Assembly (NCBI GenBank): GCA_029817715.1
Contig: JARUPY010000465.1
Span: 2,108,001 to 2,172,000 of the forward strand
Length of the DNA: 64,000 nucleotides
From: Melastoma dodecandrum
Taxonomy: Eukaryota; Streptophyta; Magnoliopsida; Myrtales; Melastomataceae
Direction of reading: 5' to 3'
Under the pieces are notes generated by a model. It was not told the origin of the DNA and did not search any database. It saw nothing but the letters and a program-made list of their open reading frames with translations. Position 1 is the first letter of the stretch, and the number at the start of each line of letters is the position of its first letter. This document shows positions 11,790 through 24,804 of the stretch, piece after piece. The translations under genes and the position numbers were made by a program.

Positions 11790-13741
11790 ATCCGAGTCAC
11801 AACCGCCTCTGCTCCCCAAAACCCACGCCGACGAAGGCTTCTCCCGCTCCTCCGACGTCGTCGTCCCTTCCGGCGGCCGCCAAGTACAAGCCGAAGGACG
11901 CCACCTCCCACATCAGCAACCTTCCTCTCCTCCTCCCCCTCATCTCCCTTTCCTCCCCTCCTGCCCGCCCTCGAGTCACTTCTCTCTCTCCACTCCTTCT
12001 TCACCCCCTAGGGCCTCCAGGTCCAGAGATGATGGCGGAGGTGGTTCAGCCGAGGAGGACGTAGAGTCCGTGTACTTGTCTTGGCTGCGGTCCAGGTTCC
12101 ACGAGTTTGTTACTGCGCTTGTGGTCGTTGCGGTGGCTTGGGATGCCGAGGGGACAGTCAGGGTGAGTGGAAGCTGTTCGGGATGCCCGTGGCTGAGTAG
12201 CTGTGATGATTATGACCAAAATAGTTTTCGTTCGCCCTTTTTAGTATAAGTCAATTAGTCAAGGCCTGCAGTACCCTCGCGAAGGATTTGTTGTTCATTG
12301 TTGCTTAGAGGAGAGATGAAGTGATTGTGATCGAGTTTTGCCTGGAAAAGTTACCATTCTGCCTTTGCAGATTCTGCGAATGATTGATGTACAGTTACTG
12401 CCAGTAGTGGTGTGGTTGCATGCCGTTTTATTAAGCTTGTGGTGTGGAATTTCCGTGGGATTGTTTGACAATCTGTGCAATGCTTGGTCGTTGTGGTTGT
12501 TCTGCTTTACAGTAATCCCAAATGAGATTTCCTCAATATCTAAGATTACCATATTTTTTAAGATTTTGCAATGAGGAAGTGTTTGTTTGAGTTTTTCTGT
12601 GCGGAAGGATCATGAGTTGATGATGCTTTCTTACCATGGCTTTCTTGTTATAAAGAAATCGATTTGAATGTGTACATGTTTGGTTATTTATATTTTCCCT
12701 TGATGATTTTTTGGGAATTAAATTGCATTTCAGGATGTGCTGGATACCATGATGGAATTTGTGGAGATAGGAAAATGAGGGAAGTTTCAATAGTCCATCT
12801 ACAATCAGCTTATGCGAGCGATTGTAAGTAAATTTATTGGAATGAGTGACATCTCTACGATTTAGTGTTCCAGCTTTTACCTTTACCATTCTGTTGAATG
12901 CTCATGCAATGCATCTTTACTGGGACAGGTAAACTCTCCTACTGTCTCTGATTTTGCAGTGGATTATCTTTCTTCAGAGTACTTTAAGTACATTGATGTT
13001 CGGTATGTTTTACTCATCAATACTCAGTTTTCCATTTACTAGTTACTTCTTATCCAAGGTAGTACCTCTCTGTTATATATTTGAGTGAGACGACCAGAAA
13101 AAGTCACGTATAATTTTTGTGGCATTTCAGCATACTGTTGTAGTGACGGTGGTTTGCAATTTTTGCCAACTGCAAGCTCTTTTTTCGTGGGTTGGATATG
13201 TAGGTTTTTGTGACACTTCATCAATGAGTCCTTGCTAACCTGTCTAACACCCTAGTGTTATGGTCAGTTATTGGTCAACATGCCCGAATTTTTAGTGAGC
13301 GATTTTATACTTGTTACTGATGTGACCCTTTTCTTTTTCTTTAATGTAAATGCAGTGATTTTCTGTCACGATTGTATGACATTGGCGGTGTTGTGAGTGT
13401 TGTGGCTATCAATAGCCTCTTCATCCTCATGACAGAGCATGGATTGGAATATCCGACTTTTATGGAAAATCTATCTGGTCATTTTGACACCTCTCTTAAC
13501 ATTCAACCTCTGGAATCTGCGATGATCTTTTTCAACAGAAAGCTCCCTGTGGGAAATTGATACCTTGGCATTCCACAAGGCGACCCCCACCACACTGTTT
13601 TCAGATTCAGATTTTACCGGATGGACGTTCGAAGCCATCAGTAGTGATGACCTAGACAATGATGGCTCGGCGGATGCGGGTGGAGGAAGGCTACGAGAAG
13701 AAAATGACAAAGCCATGAAACGCCAGCGTCCGGAATCCTGA
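11790..13741 (+). pseudogene. NOC4: Decayed NOC4 (nucleolar complex protein 4) gene
   Basis: Separate stretches read as the plant NOC4 homologue, which works with NOP14 in 40S ribosome assembly. They lie in the right order but broken: ATSHISNLPLLLPLIS (about 11900), then another frame with EDVESVYLSWLRSRFHEFV (12055-12110), DVLDTMMEFVEIGK at 12734 followed in frame by TGA and TAG, SSEYFKYIDVR near 12974-13001, DFLSRLYDIGGVV through LEYPTFMENL (13355-13470), and at 13545-13741 SLWEIDTLAFHKATPTTLF to a stop. Some intron borders survive (donor after 13001, acceptor before 13355, acceptor before about 13543), so this is not a retrocopy. The central part of the protein and the piece between WEIDTL and the C-terminus are missing. 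It lies right behind the LRR kinase gene. A functional copy is expected elsewhere in the genome. Confidence 0.85.
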
Positions 13742-14178
13742 CAGGCAAAATGTGCCCTGGGAGTTTCGGTTTGGGGGCAAATCTCATGTCCTTGGGATCA
13801 CAACTGAGCAGTACTCTTTGCATAGTGTATCTATATTGCCTTGTCTTTATGTCCTGAGATTGAAGCGATATAACTTTGCAAAACTGGGTAATCCCCCCTT
13901 CTTAATATTCAATAGAAATTCATTGTAAAAATAAATAGCAGGCTGATACGCGAAGTTTTACCTAATTTTATCGTATACAACGGGCTTTCGGAGGTGAAGC
14001 CCAATTCGGGTCAATTCCGTGATTTCCCGTCAGACTGAAGCTTGAGCTTAGGCTTTCAGCTTTGCTTGTTGTTGGGGCCACCGACGGGAGAAGCTCGAAG
14101 CTGTTCCTTCATCCGATCTTCTTCGTTTCTTCTCTTCCCTTTCGCTTGATCGAAGTCGCCTGTACTTGCCTGACGGAG
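13742..14178. other. Short intergenic spacer and 5' leader
   Basis: No gene recognised. The right part reads openly into the first exon of the transporter-like gene but has no in-frame ATG before 14179, so it is taken as promoter and 5' leader. Confidence 0.5.
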
Positions 14179-17100
14179 ATGATGTCGCCGAAGCAAATCT
14201 CCGATGGCCGAGGATCTCCTCCCCATTTCAGGTGCCTCCTCCCCACCCGCTCCCTCCGATTTCTTCTCAACTTCCCTCCGCTGATTTCTCCTGTGGAATC
14301 GTTTCCTTTTTGAAATCCATCGTCTTCTAGGGAAATGCCGTTGCAAGTGGTCCACCTGTTTGGGAACTTCATGAGGATATGGTCCGTCTATTCCCTTTAC
14401 CGTTACTTGATGGAGACTGGGGCCTCCGTCTCCCTCTTCATCTTCGTCTGCCTCGTTGCCTCCTCCTTCTGTTTCTTGCTTATTCAAAAGCCTTGGAAGG
14501 GTAGACCCCTTTCCAACACACAGGTAAAAATTAGTATGGGAAGCTTCTGCTGCTGCTTCTATTACGGAAATGATTGGCTGAAGCTTGCCATTCCAACTAC
14601 ATCAGGTCGTGCCTTCTATTATCAACGGCGCTATTACTGCCCTATACTTTGTTTTGTGGGGAAAGGGATTGAAATCATGTGGGCCTCTAAGGTACTTCCC
14701 CGGCCTGGCCCTTCAGTGAGTTGTTCGTTCATAGGTTTTTTATTTGGTCGAATTACCAGGAGTAGTATGTTGAAATACTTCCGTGCAAATTTAGCTCGTT
14801 ATTCTATGTTGCTTTTGTATGCTGCATGACGTAGCGTCGTTCTAATATCAGCTTGACAATTGAGTCCCTCCCCCTGTGAATATTGATTTTCATCCACTTT
14901 ATGATGTAATAGCATCATCAGTATTGGCTTATCTTGCTCCCCATGTGATGCTTTTTTAGTTAGCTCGCCCTTTTCTTGGGGTAAGCACATTGAGCCTAAG
15001 GAGAGGAACCCCTCTTGGATTTCTTTTTCCTTTTTACTCCATGGCAGACTCTGTTATGCAAACCATAGCAACGACAGATGGGTTCCTCAAACTCGCATCT
15101 CTCTTTTCTCTTGCTGGGTATGTTTGTAGATGCTGATAGTTATTCAAGAATAATGTCACTCTGCAAGCTTTCACAAACGAATCTGTCTCATGCCCAAATT
15201 TTTAACGTTATTTATAACCCATGAAAAGAAAAGGCATGTCATAGGCTTCCTCAGATTATTTCCTTAAACATTTCCTATAGCTATTACTTAATCATGCCTC
15301 TTTTTTTCATAAAAGTAGAGCTCTATTAGCGGAATATTCAGGCGCTGTCCTTGGAGTCTTATCGGCTGTGCTCTATGGCAGAAGACAATATGTACTAAAA
15401 AAGGTTAGCATTGCTTGTACTTTTTATGATTTGAAGTATTCGGCCTTCATTTTATGCGAGTAGAGTTTCAGCTCTTGTTTAATGACAGTAACTCATTTTA
15501 ATAGGTTGGAGGACTGTTTGCCATGTTGATGGCATTCTACCTGTTGTCTCAAGGGTGGTCGATGGCTAGATATTTTCCATTTAGTATCCTTTGTTAGGTT
15601 ATACAACTTCAATTGTTTAACAGCTGCTTGAAGGTAGTGTCGTTGTACATGAGATATAAGGTTCTCCTTCAGCTGGAGGATTCTGTGGATATTTTGAATA
15701 AAGCTTAACATTAAATTAGAATTTGGAGATAGCCCTGACACTAATGACCAAACAGAAGAGGCTGGTGGTATAAGAGAAATGTTGTTGGCCATTATTGCAG
15801 GAATCTTGTCGGCCCTGAGAAGGGTGATTGCTCGACGGGTCTCTCTGAAGGTATATTGCTTCATTTAGTTCATTTTTTGGTGTAAGAAATGAATATCTGT
15901 TCCATGGGAACACTCCATTCTGATTATTGTTTATTTGTTTCTGCTAGAATCAATATAAGGGTAGATTACATGCCATAACCATATCTTCCGCAACATGCTT
16001 TTTGTTTCCAGTGGCAATGTGGGACATGATCATAGTAAGTTGAACTGAAGACCTGCGGCTATTAATCTCTGTTGGGTCATCTTTAGTTATGAAACTTGGT
16101 GTTTGATCTTTTTTTCACGTGATGTAAAAATTCTCTCCATGATCTTGCACTTCTGGTCATTCAGGGATCAAGTTCTGCTGCCAATGCAAATTTACCGTTC
16201 TCCACTTGGGTTTTTCTAAGCACTATACTCTTTGGAGTCATTTTAATATTCTACGTCGATGGTATCGCAGAAGAGAGGTACTTCATGAACTTTTACTTTT
16301 TTGGCTCCTAAGCTATGGGCCTGTTGCACTAGATGATTCTGAAACTTTCAATGGTAAATGGAGTCATAGTAGTAAATGGTGTTCTGGGATTCTGGTTATA
16401 CCACACCACATAACTGAGCCTCTTCACAGAACAATAGGATAGGTGGAGGAAGTTCTTTTCGTATTTGACCTATGAATTTGGGAGTGTCTGTTTAAGATTT
16501 CAAGCAAAAATGATGCCTCAAGTAGTTCTCAACATGTTCACATTCTTAGAGAAGGAGGTAGCAGGGGTGTATCCTGTTAGGCATGGGGAGGATGGTGGAG
16601 TGTTCTATGATGTCTTTAATCATATTGACAGAGTGCAATGGATCAAAATGTGTCGAAACTCGAATTTATTTCTTTTGTCTGCCTGTAATATTGGAAGGCT
16701 TCACTGTCAATGTGCCGTATTGTGATTGAAGATATGAAACTGGTTGGCTCCTGAAAACCGTAGTAAGAGTGTGACATCTTTTGAGATGGCTATTTAGGTG
16801 AAGTAAAGTTCATAGTCGCATGAGGTTGAGCAACTCAAGTTACCACTTTAATAAGCAAATATGAGATAGTTCAATGTCTATTTTGCTGTATTTTGACTCT
16901 GCATTAAAGGTTTCTAAGTAAAAATAAAAGGCTGTACTCATCAAAATATAAAAATAAAAAGCTATAACTTTTCCAAAAAAAAGAAGAAATAAAAGGCTGC
17001 CTCTGAGTTTCTGCTTTTTGTACTTATTGAACTGGCCTCTTGTAGATTTAGGATCTTTCTGATGAATACAACATCCGATGCTGATTTCTCACTCTTAATT

Positions 17101-17758
17101 TTTTCTTCACTAGATCTATATTCATGGGTAATTTCTTTCCTTGTGCTATTTTGTGTCTACTTTTCCATTAATGATAAATCATGGTTGATAATTGCTGAAT
17201 AGATGAATGTGTAAGATAGTCACTTCTATTATTCTTACTTTTACAGATTGCATATGGTTTTCTCCTCACCAAGGCATTTGATGGTAGCTGGTGTTTGCAT
17301 TCTTGTCATGGAGATCGTATACCAGATGGATTTTTCTCTCCCAGGGTTTCTTTTGTGCTCGCTAATTTTGGGCTTTGGTATGTATACCTTCTTTCTTCCC
17401 CTTTTTCTGGAAAACATTTGTCGTTTCCCAGACTCGTATAATTTCTCAGTCCATGGGTTTATGGGAGGAATAGTCCCATCTGACAAAGTTGCTACTCGAT
17501 CTCGAGAGGAATAGTGCCTGTGCTCTCATGGTTAGCTCAATTGAGAAGGGATTACAGACGAGCTATTAGGACGAGTGAAGGAACGTTTTCACATGTACTC
17601 ATAGTTACTCATCTGCCGATTTCCTTCTGCTAATCATCTATGTAGGGATACATCAAGCTGCTTCTCTGGATCGGCAACGAGGAGGCGGCCTGAACAAGTC
17701 AAGCCTTTCCAATGGTGTATTAGGAGATGAAATGCAAATATCCCCTCTTCCAATTTGA
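14179..17758 (+). CDS. MTP12: MTP12/ZnT5-type protein, membrane N-terminal half only
   Basis: Ten exons with good GT-AG borders (14179-14231, 14331-14523, 14606-14691, 15319-15403, 15505-15583, 15720-15850, 15948-16034, 16165-16277, 17247-17377, 17646-17758) join without a stop to 356 residues. The product is a chain of hydrophobic spans (e.g. VVPSIINGAITALYFVLWG, LHAITISSATCFLFPVAMW, VFLSTILFGVILIFYVDGI) and matches the N-terminal membrane half of plant MTP12, the ZnT5-like subunit. In Arabidopsis MTP12 pairs with MTP5 to load zinc into the Golgi. The frame ends in SNGVLGDEMQISPLPI and a stop exactly where full-length homologues enter the cation diffusion facilitator domain; no such domain follows before 18.8 kb. 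An alternative start is the ATG at 14335. It may be a stable truncated paralogue or a gene whose 3' half was lost. Confidence 0.78.
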
Positions 17759-18798
17759 TCTATTTTGCTCTCTAGTAGGTCAATTTGCATCTCTCTTATA
17801 AGTCGACATGTTAGGCGTTTTGCATTCTCTGTTGGATATTGATAAATGCAGTTGTCTTGTGTACGGTCAACTCCTCATAGATCTGAGATGGAAACCTCAA
17901 GAACACGATCAAACTGGCTCAGAGAATGCTCAGTGATTGCTGGACGACGCGCTGAAAGGAGATGCATTTCCAGCCACATATTGAACATGGAATTTATCAA
18001 CATGTGCCAATAGAGCCAGGAGCCAAGCCCCAAGAGTGCCAGCGTATTTGGCGAAATCTAATCCATGAAGGTTCAACCGAATGAAGATGGGGACCAAACT
18101 TAGAGGTTTTTATCTTTAAATTGATTTATTTCCTTCAAACCGATCTCACCTTCAATTACAAGCCCGTCCTAATTGAAGCGACAAAGCTTCTTACAAATCG
18201 CCATACTTTTGTTTGTAGTCAGATGTTGAAGTGATGTTTTCTGCAATAATTGATCCACTGCAGCTCGGAGGTCGTCGTCTGGGCACGTAAGAGTTTCACA
18301 ACCCCAAGCCAAATAATCGCAATGGAGGGTGCAGGCCTAAACTAAGGAAGATGAAATTTGTTCACATTCCGGGGGAAACATGCTTCAAACTCGATGATGA
18401 GAGTAAGCCAGGCCAAGTACTGCCCGCTCGACAGGCCGGACAGCTACAATTTTCCTCCCGTGTCGAACAACTGGTTGTCCGCAACTCACAAGGGAGGCAC
18501 ATCAACATCTAATATCACTCACTCACCCTTTCGTCTGCGGATCAAAGTCAATGTGAATCTATCTTTGCAAAAACGCAACACGACAGTCCACCATGAGCGA
18601 GCTTTCACATCCCCTCAAATCTCATCGCCGGTGGACCACCACCACACGAGCAGAGAACTAGAAGCACATCATGCGAAAACCATGTTCTATAAAGGCTACC
18701 AATGAATTATAAGAAACAAAACCACATTGTAGCCAGTTCCCAAACCTAATACAAGAAAAATCAAAAGAAGATGAGAGGAGGAGAACTGCCGATCACGA
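17759..18798. other. Intergenic between convergent genes
   Basis: The flanking genes converge, so this 1-kb interval holds both 3' ends. I searched it for the missing cation diffusion facilitator domain of the upstream gene (a His-rich loop and HxxxD motifs) and saw none. No other gene recognised. Confidence 0.55.
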
Positions 18799-21700
18799 TC
18801 AATTACTCTTAGCCGTTGCAGCTTGTTTGGCACCAACGGAGAAGAACTCAGTGATCACTTCCAGCGGCATCCCTTTGGTTTCCGGAACTTTAGCAAAGAC
18901 AAACACCCAGGCTAGGATACATACGACCGCATACATACCGAAGACGCCAGCAAGTCCAACTGATTTGAGCAGCACGGGCAGTGAATATGTGACGATGATG
19001 TCACAAACCCAGAATGTCAGTGCGCACATGGCAATGCAGAGCCCACGGACTCTAGTTGGGAATATCTCGGCACATAATATGTTCGGGATCGGCCCGAAAC
19101 CCATCACAAAGAAGCAGAAGTAGAGAATGACGCTTATGGTGGAGCTTACCGCATTGACGACCGATCCCATGTCGATGATGCTCCCAAAGACTAAAATGAC
19201 TAGGGATACGATCAGGATTGGAATTGTATAAAGCAATAGGCTCCTGCAAGTTCGATAATACACAATGTTTGTGTTACCTTGCAACTGCCACTCATTATTA
19301 GCCAATGGAAGCAAAGCCAGTTGAATATCCATACCGTCTACCAGATATGTCCATGAGCCTCATGGCAACAGCAATGGAGGGAAGCATCAACAATGTGGTA
19401 ATGCCACTTATGAAAAGAGATGCGGAGGCCACACTAACTCCCATGTTGGAAAGCAGGACGCCTACCCCGGCCTGTTCAAGAATCTGGGGGGTATAGTAGA
19501 GGACTCCATTTATCCCGGAGAACTGCATCGACAAGAACACGTCAGAATATTTACAGTCACCATTAGATCACTGATAATGACAATGAAATACCTGCTGGAG
19601 AATTTGGATTCCGACACCGACTACTAAGGCATGTTTAACTCCTGGTTCGAAAAGATCTCCCCAACTAGGACCTGTCAAGGCTGTCTCAGACGTATGAACC
19701 ACGGCCGGACCCACAAGATTCTGATCCATAATCTCCTTTGGATAAAAAGCTGACTGACTAACCAATGCAGCAGCTTGAATGAATTCTCCAGTTGCACCTA
19801 CATCATTACCTGCTGTTGAAATCATAGACCCACGCCTCAATGAAGTGAGAGCAACCTCCTGATGCAAGTACACTCTTTTAAATTCCCTTTCTTTCCGCCC
19901 ATCTGGGCCTTCTTTATCTTCATATTTCCATGCCAACTGCCATCCCCCACCAATTCCCATTCCACCAACAGGCTCTTCAGTTCCAGCCGTGAGACTGCCC
20001 TGCCTCATAGATAAGATGCTCCCATGTCCCTGTGGCATCAAGTCCCGTTCCACACTTGTTGCCTGGCGTGAAATAAGTGGGCTCTGCAGATTGTCATCAG
20101 AATCCTCTGCAACGCCGCCCTCAGATTGGTACTCCTCATCCTCCCTATTTATGTTCTCGATATCCCACTCCTCGTTTGTTGTTTGGTTGCCCCCGACACT
20201 GAACATACTGCCAAAGTGCGGGAAAAATGTGCTCCCTTTCATACACCCACCATCAGGGAACTTCTCGTGCACGCTCCCAAAGAGGGTAACAAGAGGATCG
20301 ACTATTGGAGCTCCATAGTTCGCTACGCTTCCCTGCCTGGATACAATGCCGAGCATGCTCTGACCAGTGACTGGCCTAGCGATCCATGAATGACCTTGGC
20401 CAGCACCGTACAATTTAATCTGGTCCTGATTGGAAGCCATATCATAATCATTAATGTTATCATCAGCTGGACCAATTATGTACTCCTCCAGTGAAGTTTC
20501 ACCCCCTACTCCTAAACCCTCCACTAGTAGAGCCATCTCACCTGTGTATGGAGAGATTATAAGCACTCCAGATGATGAACCCAGTAACTATTGCAGTATG
20601 TAGACCTTAAGTAGCATAGCAAGCAAGCAAATAAACATCCCCATCCAGCAGTTTGTTCCTCTGACTATTTGGAGAAGGAAAAGATCGACATATATGCACC
20701 CATCATTTCTTTGAAACACAGAGAGTTGATTTTCACGAGTGCTCACATAAATATCATCCTCAAAATTGTGACAAGACAGTAGCAACCCCTCATAAATGCT
20801 CAACTGCTCTAACATCAATGCAATACTTTAATTGCCATCTGTGAGAACAAATGTATCTGTACATTTGGCAGGAGGCATAAGGCATCTGCTATATATAATT
20901 TCTATTTCTTCCCAATGTTGCTTAATTGCTTGACCACGAAATGTAACCAAAATAGAATACTAAACTTTTTTCTTAATTTGGGCCACTTCATGATCATTCA
21001 AACAAGCATGACCTAAAGAAATGTCTTCAGCTGTTGAAGCCGATGGCCAAAAGATATAGGACAGTTCTAAGGGATATACATAGAGTTACAAGAATCTAGA
21101 ACTGTCAACATTTTATTCCAAAAACATGAAAATCACAGATAACATAGGGAAGCGTCAGCACGAAGACTAGATAATTGATGTTCACTACAGAAATATCATT
21201 CCTAAGTGAGCGATAAGAGCACATTCCAGGACAGAATGTCTCCATGCTCATCTTCCTTCGGGCAGGGTTGCCCGCAAATGTGGCATGAAAATGAAAGAAC
21301 TTCTATTAAGAATGATTCATCAAATCGGGAATTTGCAGGAAAAAGAGGAAGGAAAACCAGACATATCTTCTGTATAATCAAGTAAGCACCCTTTTACAAC
21401 AATCAAGGCACCAGTCATAATTTGATTTCCCCTTCATAATAAGAGACAACAAGGCCCAAGCGGAATTCAACAGGCTTCACTGAGCATGGCAATCAAGCTA
21501 GTTGGGAGTACAATTGCACACGTAATTGGATGAATGATTAGAAGATTAACAGGTCATTAACCATTAATGCCAAAGAGGAACACTTGTAAGGGAAAGGACT
21601 TCATTTCTAACAAAAATGAAGAAACACAGAACAAGAATGGAAAAAAGAAAAAGAAAAACAGAGCACTCAATAAATTACCAGAGACATCTTCCCTGCCACA

Positions 21701-22620
21701 CAACAACCGAAGGACCTTTATAGCCTCGTGCATCCTTCCTTTTCTCACAAGCCATCTTGGAGACTCGGGCAAGGAAAACACCGTTAATGCGAAGTAAATC
21801 AGGGAAGGAATGGATAGAACTCCAAGCATCAACCTCCAGTTAGGGGAATCCATCAGAGACATGCTGAAAACCATGCAATATGACATGAACATACCACCAG
21901 ATCCCGTGAACTGAGGCAGAGTATTCAGTGCACCCCTTATTTCAGGTGGGGCAGTCTCTGATATGTAAAGTGGAACAAGAGTTACAGCCAAACCGACCCC
22001 GAGCCCATCCAAGAATCTCGCCAGTAAAAGAACATACACGTTTGGTGACCATAACATGACAATTCCGCTGATGAAATAGAAGACGGACGATAGTATCAAC
22101 ATTGGACGCCGGCCCAGCCAGTCAGCGAGCGCTCCCGAACATGTAGTAACTATAGTGGCCCCAATCAGGGACATGGCAACAATCAGACCTTCAATGGCCG
22201 GAGCACTTTCCAAATTGAATTCTCTCTTAATGTACAAAACAGCACCTGTTATTGGAAAAACACTCATCTTTAAATTGTGTAAGAAAACCACTTCTCTTAA
22301 TACTGCAAGAAATATACTTTGAGAAAAGAAAAGGAATTCTAAGAAAGATGATTTGAATATCAACACAAATGTCGACAAATCATCTCTCAAATAAAGATCT
22401 TTTGCACCTAAAATGTAACAGTAATTCCACCAAACTCCGCAGCACTCAGAACGAGGAGATCAATTGGAGTTCAGATACCAAGATTTTTTGCATCAGGACA
22501 TCTGTATTAAAATACCAAAAAAGGCCAAGCATTAGGATTACCAGCAATGGTTGCGTTATCCCATCCTTGAAGCAAATTACCAATTGAAGCAGCAACAGCA
22601 ACAAGTACAGCTCCCTTCAT
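18799..22620 (-). CDS. TST: Tonoplast sugar transporter (TST/TMT family)
   Basis: Five exons (22620-22542, 22245-21679, 20541-19592, 19522-19335, 19243-18799) join in frame to 742 residues, the usual size of TST proteins. The N-terminus MKGAVLVAVAASIGNLLQGW is typical of the family. Six N-terminal spans carry sugar-porter motifs (GRRPMLI, PESPRWLV). A long hydrophilic loop of about 320 residues follows, rich in acidic and Ser residues (LQSPLISRQ, LTSLRRGSM), as in TSTs and a known target of phosphorylation. Six C-terminal spans end with PETKGMPLEV. TSTs import glucose, fructose or sucrose into the vacuole in exchange for protons. All key motifs are intact. The member (TST1, 2 or 3) was not resolved. 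A solo LTR sits about 0.5 kb upstream of the start codon. Confidence 0.95.
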
Positions 22621-23120
22621 ATCGTCGGTTTTAGGTCAGATTATCTTGATCGCAAAACCTTCCCCTGATCGAAAAGATGGCCAGAATCTGCATATCAAGA
22701 TCATAAAACCCCTCAACAGCTTTCAACACCCTCTGGCTTAAAAAAGACTGCTAATTCACCTGCCACACCGCGCACAAAAGGAAGAAACCAAGGGAACTCG
22801 GGGGAGGACCAGCAAAGGACAGCCGAACTAAACTACCCCTTTAACCCAGATGTCTCGATCCAATGTAAAACCTCTGAAAAGGAAGAAAAGAAAGAAATAA
22901 AGAAAAGGGTTATCACAAAATCCCCTGCATAGTACAAAACAACATACGTCTGAAGGTAGTGTGGCGATCTGATGTTATAGGGAAAGCGATAGGCCAACAC
23001 AACACCAAGCAAGAAACCAAAAACCAATCCCAATAAGACTAAAAAGGTGACACAAGCCCAATCCCAGTGAAGTGTATAGCTCCCAGCTCCTGTTCACCTT
23101 CTCCTCCTCCCACCGAGCAA
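22621..23120. other. TST leader and proximal promoter
   Basis: Sequence between the TST start codon and the solo LTR. It should contain the 5' untranslated region and core promoter of TST. No coding frame recognised. Confidence 0.5.
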
Positions 23121-24804
23121 CCCACTGTTAGTGTGTGCACTTATGTGCCAAGACACTTTAATGTATTTGTGGATAAATAATTAATAAAGGCGAGTATTTG
23201 TCATTGATTATTTTATTTTTCTGCACGTAAAATTATTAATGATAAAGTCCCACAGATTATTGAGTATATTAATCTGAAATAGTCCGTGATCGGATAGGTG
23301 TTTAGAGGGGACATGGACATCTAGATTATCGCTAAGTATAGCTGAGGTCAAGATAGACCGAGGTATAGTGTATCCAAGTTATACTTAGGGGTATCCTAAT
23401 ATTAGGGATACTGGACACGACCCGATTAAGAGGATACTACATATTGAACATCATTGGTCAATCCTCTTTATGGACGAGTGTAACTGATCTTTTGACTTGA
23501 GACCTTCATTTATTCTATGCGTGGAGTTTGCGCACTTTGACGTCGTTAAAAGCAGTCTTTAACCAGATTGTGAGTAATACGATTGTTGGGTGTGTGGCAA
23601 AGCGTAGAGAGAATAGTGTTGAGTCAGTATAGGATTCATCGCTCTCTTGGATTTGAGAGTTGACATCTAGGCCACTTGATAGAGATATTAGTGACTCTAA
23701 AATCCATGGCCATGGGAGGAATGTTTTACATTCAAGAGAGTCTATTATATCTTGGTAATCAAGTAAAACAATTAATTTGGTGATGATGTATTTTGCGCCA
23801 AATTAATTGAGATGTCGGTTAGATGAAGAGATTGAATTACACGGTAATCGGTTCATAGTGGTTTATGATTTATAATCATTATCCTAACACGTTGGGTGAC
23901 TAAAAACTGTTGCTAGACGGTTACCTTAGTTTGTGTATGGATATACACTACCTTCGTGTATGGGACCTAGAGGGTCGCACGCATAGCACGTCGACACGAA
24001 CATTGTATTATTGATTGTTTTAGTGGATACTAAAATTGATCATTTTATTATTTCAGAATTAGAATTAATTGGATTATTAATTTATTCTGAAATATCGGAA
24101 ACAAACAAGCTATAGACCAAGATCGAATATGGATTTATTCGGGTCGATTTTATAAAGGATATATATTAGCTATTTATTTATTTATTGAGATATTATATCC
24201 AATATATTTTATTTAAGTAAATTATTTTAAATATATGTACCACGGATAGAATAATTTATTTTATTTTATTTTTAATAATTTATTCATGTGCACGTTGGAA
24301 TGAATCTGAGTTGGTTTCTTTCCATTAATTGTGCCAATTAATTTATTCCGTTACTATGATTTATTTTGAGAAAACGGAAGGTTTCTTAAATAAGAAAAAC
24401 GTAATCAGAAGGGTGAGTCTGATGGTTTTAGAGGATCATAGAAAAGAGACGGTGAGGGAGAGAGTCCAGGTACTGGAAAAATATTTCCGGAAAAAGGAGC
24501 ACATACAATTCAAGCTTTGTTTCCGTATTTTCTTCTTTGTCGATCCAAGAGGCTAGCACCTATCGGATCGTCAAGTGTTCGTGATCGTGTGCGCGTGGAT
24601 ACCGCTAGAGGAGTCACACTTGGGGCTCTAGATTGTTCGCAATTACGCTTTGTTTATTCGGAGATTTTAAGGTACGATTTCCGGGTAAGAATTACTTTTA
24701 TTCTTAACAAAATTATTTCTATCATACGTACCATGAGATCAGATTATTTTGGGCTGAAAAATATTGTTTTACTGCTTCCGCTGTGCCCGAATTCCAACAC
24801 CCAC
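23121..24804. mobile_element. Solo LTR of a retrotransposon with 5-bp target duplication
   Basis: The element runs from 23126 (TGTTAGTG) to 24799 (ATTCCAACA), 1,674 bp, with TG...CA termini. It is flanked by an exact 5-bp direct repeat CCCAC at 23121-23125 and 24800-24804, the hallmark of retroviral-type integration. The interior contains no gag, protease, integrase or reverse-transcriptase frame, and no second LTR. It is therefore best explained as a solo LTR left by recombination between the two LTRs. The ending in AATTCCAACA resembles LTRs of Ty1/copia-type elements; that assignment is inference. It lies in the upstream region of the TST gene. Confidence 0.85.
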
